DNA of 64,000 bases, taken from contig NZ_JAEUFG010000006.1 in NCBI RefSeq assembly GCF_018588585.1, positions 15,670 through 79,669 on the forward strand, written 5' to 3'. The notes below the pieces were generated by a model. The model was not told the DNA's origin. It made no database searches and was given only the letters and a program-made list of their open reading frames with translations. Source of the stretch: Bacillus sp. SM2101. Lineage in GTDB: Bacteria > Bacillota > Bacilli > Bacillales > SM2101. Both the position numbers and the translations under genes were made by a program. This document shows positions 62,568 to 64,000 of this stretch, piece after piece. Every line of letters starts with the position of its first letter. Within the stretch, counting starts at the first letter, position 1.

Positions 62568-63629
62568 ATGGCAATAAAAGTCGCAAAATGGATAAGTTAT
62601 ATCATTCTATTAATCGCACTCATTTTTATCACTTTTTTGATCTATGTGACAGTTACAGATTACAAACCTGCAGAAGAAATTTCACTTACAGTTAATAACC
62701 AAAGTGGAAATATGCTTAGGGCAAATGAACCTTTTACGATGACTACTTTTAATATTGGTTATGCAGGGTTAGATAAGGAACAAGATTTTTTTCTAGACGG
62801 TGGAAAAATGTCAAAATCAAGTAGCAAAGAACAAACGTTGATAAATTTAGAAGCAATAACGTCATTCATAGAGGATAAAAAATCTGATATTTATTTATTA
62901 CAAGAAGTTGATACTGATTCTTCACGTAGCAATCACATTAATCAAATCGATCATATTTCAAAGAAATTACCTGATTATAGTTATACGTATGGTGTAAATT
63001 ACAAAGTCCCTTGGGTACCAGTACCAATCCTAGATCCAATGGGATCGGCAAATAGTGGTATATTGACTTTATCTAGATACACAATTGAACAAAGTACTAG
63101 ATTTGCACTAGCTGGAAAAGAAGACTGGCCAAGACAATTATTTGATTTGGACCGTGCATTTACTGAAAATAGAATTCCTATCGACAATGGAAAAGAGCTG
63201 ATTCTTATTCACCTACATTTATCAGCATACGATGAAGGTGGGAAGGTGAGAAAACAGCAATTACAATACTTATCTCAATATTTAGCAAATGAGATACAAA
63301 AAGAAAACTATTTAATATTAGGTGGAGACTGGAATCATGTTATTCCTGGAACAGATCCTTATTTATTCGAAACAACAGAAGAGTGGCCTGAATGGCTGCA
63401 AGAATTCCCTGAAACATTTAAACCAGAGGGCTTCCAATGGGTAGCAGATCAACAGGTTCCAACTAGTCGCACAACCCAATATCCATTTAGAGAAGGAGTG
63501 AATTTCTTAGCTGTAATTGATGGCTTCTTAGTATCTCCAAATATTGAAGTTATAAATGTATCAGGAGATTACTTAGGATATGAAAACAGTGATCATAACC
63601 CAGTGACCGGAGAATTTATTTTAAAATAG
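62568..63629 (+). CDS. membrane-anchored endonuclease/exonuclease/phosphatase-family protein
   Basis: The 353-residue protein has an N-terminal membrane anchor (about 9-29) and an extracytoplasmic EEP (DNase-I/sphingomyelinase-like) domain. Motifs: TTFNIGYAG (59-67), LQEVDTDSSR with Glu113, the histidine in IHLHLSAYD, LGGDWNH (Asp254, Asn256) and SDHNP (341-345). Family members are nucleases, phosphodiesterases or sphingomyelinases; the substrate cannot be inferred. The second ATG was chosen, 7 bp after AAGGAGA. It is divergent from the lactone oxidase. Confidence 0.88.
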   Translation: MAIKVAKWISYIILLIALIFITFLIYVTVTDYKPAEEISLTVNNQSGNMLRANEPFTMTTFNIGYAGLDKEQDFFLDGGKMSKSSSKEQTLINLEAITSFIEDKKSDIYLLQEVDTDSSRSNHINQIDHISKKLPDYSYTYGVNYKVPWVPVPILDPMGSANSGILTLSRYTIEQSTRFALAGKEDWPRQLFDLDRAFTENRIPIDNGKELILIHLHLSAYDEGGKVRKQQLQYLSQYLANEIQKENYLILGGDWNHVIPGTDPYLFETTEEWPEWLQEFPETFKPEGFQWVADQQVPTSRTTQYPFREGVNFLAVIDGFLVSPNIEVINVSGDYLGYENSDHNPVTGEFILK

Positions 63630-63632
63630 AAA

Positions 63633-63720
63633 TGCTCGCTTCACTTTGTTGCTATTGTTATATAAGCAATAGAATGAGGTTAGATGTCATTTGCATCTTT
63701 TTAGAGAAGAAAAGGTATTA
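63633..63720 (-). mobile_element. partial GGCT-type MITE
   Basis: Only the left end is recognisable: TGCTCGCTTC, then ACTTTGTTGCTATTGTTAT, followed by GGTTAGATGTCATTTGCATC and AGAGAAGAAAAG, as in the 28.8 kb copy. The right end is missing or eroded. Confidence 0.5.
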
Positions 63721-63831
63721 AAGCTTGCTGTTATGCAAGTTCATTTCATATTATATTAATGCTAGATAGCTAGCCTCAAGGCTTTGGACTTATTTTCAGC
63801 TGGACTAAGTATAAGAGTATAATCAATAAGA

Positions 63832-63867
63832 AAACAAAAAACCTCTTCAAACGTTGAAGAGGTTTTC
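63832..63867. terminator. bidirectional terminator between the EEP gene and sdhB
   Basis: Stem CCTCTTCAA (63842-63850) / TTGAAGAGG (63854-63862), with TTTTC on the plus side and TTTTTTGTTTT on the minus side. It ends the sdh operon and possibly the EEP transcript. Confidence 0.8.
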
Positions 63868-63875
63868 ATTACTAA

Positions 63876-64000
63876 TTAAACTCGATCACTACCGAAGAAG
63901 TTCTTAAATGATTGAATAGCTGTATCCCTATTTAAGGATGCAATTGATGTAGTTAATGGAATTCCTTTTGGACATGATTGTACACAGTTTTGGGAATTCC
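63876..64000 (-). CDS. sdhB: succinate dehydrogenase iron-sulfur subunit (3' end only)
   Basis: The last 40 codons of a gene that enters from the right edge. The peptide NSQNCVQSCPKGIPLTTSIA, then SLNRDTAIQSFKNFF, matches the C-terminal cluster-binding region of SdhB (CxxxCP motif of a [4Fe-4S]/[3Fe-4S] site). It is the electron-transfer subunit of complex II in the membrane. Synteny (sdhCAB upstream of gerE-racE-gerM) agrees. Confidence 0.9.
   Translation of the reverse strand, partial: NSQNCVQSCPKGIPLTTSIASLNRDTAIQSFKNFFGSDRV

Overview
The window is a chromosomal segment of a low-GC, endospore-forming Bacillaceae bacterium. Evidence for this includes sporulation genes (spo0B, spoIVFA/FB, spoIIB, spoVID, ysxE, lonB, gerM, gerE), competence peptidase comC, strong AGGAGG-type ribosome binding sites, frequent GTG/TTG starts, T-box leaders and an L21 leader. 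From general knowledge of Bacillus, gene order is close to the B. subtilis pheB-to-sdhB region. Nearly every gene is on the minus strand; the plus-strand exceptions are a 63-aa membrane protein, a 161-aa membrane protein, an Hsp20 and an endonuclease/exonuclease/phosphatase (EEP) protein.

Layout, left to right (transcription mostly runs right to left). 1-5 kb: pheB (partial), obg, spo0B, rpmA-prp-rplU with an L21 leader, and RNase G. 5-14 kb: spoIVFB/spoIVFA, minD/minC, mreD/mreC/mreB, radC, maf. 14-20 kb: spoIIB, comC, a membrane GAF-GGDEF protein, folC. 20-26 kb: valS with its Val T-box, a small membrane gene, ysxE, spoVID. 26-33 kb: the heme operon hemA-X-C-D-B-L. 34-43 kb: ysxC, lonA, lonB, clpX, tig, ysoA. 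43-54 kb: leuD-C-B-A, ilvC-N-B with a Leu-type T-box, and ilvE. 54-64 kb: hsp20, tRNA-Arg(UCU), ysnB, rdgB, rph, gerM, racE, a small membrane gene, gerE, a sugar-lactone oxidase, an EEP protein and the 3' end of sdhB.

The coding content is largely conserved housekeeping and sporulation machinery. I see no phage, defence island or CRISPR. The less expected material is between genes. (1) A family of about ten short (120-190 bp) non-coding elements with termini like GGCTSTTTTCG and TTTGTTGC. Two have perfect 8-bp direct repeats at their ends, one has a perfect repeat displaced by 3 bp, and two have 7/8 repeats, so they look like MITEs, possibly mobilised by an ISL3-type transposase. Copies sit inside the ilv-leu leader, the hem operon and the mreB upstream region. 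(2) A 205-bp compound hairpin repeat in 2.3 tandem copies between rph and gerM, with diverged relatives at about 1.5 kb and possibly 33.6 kb. (3) A 283-bp element with 18-bp inverted ends that stops 22 bp before the spoIVFA start codon.

Regulation that can be read from the sequence: a sigma-A promoter plus L21 leader for rplU-prp-rpmA, a near-consensus sigma-F promoter for lonB, a sigma-K promoter for gerE, a possible sigma-E promoter for spoVID, T-boxes for valS (GUC) and ilv-leu (CUC), and many intrinsic terminators. All functional assignments are from motif recognition without database searches.
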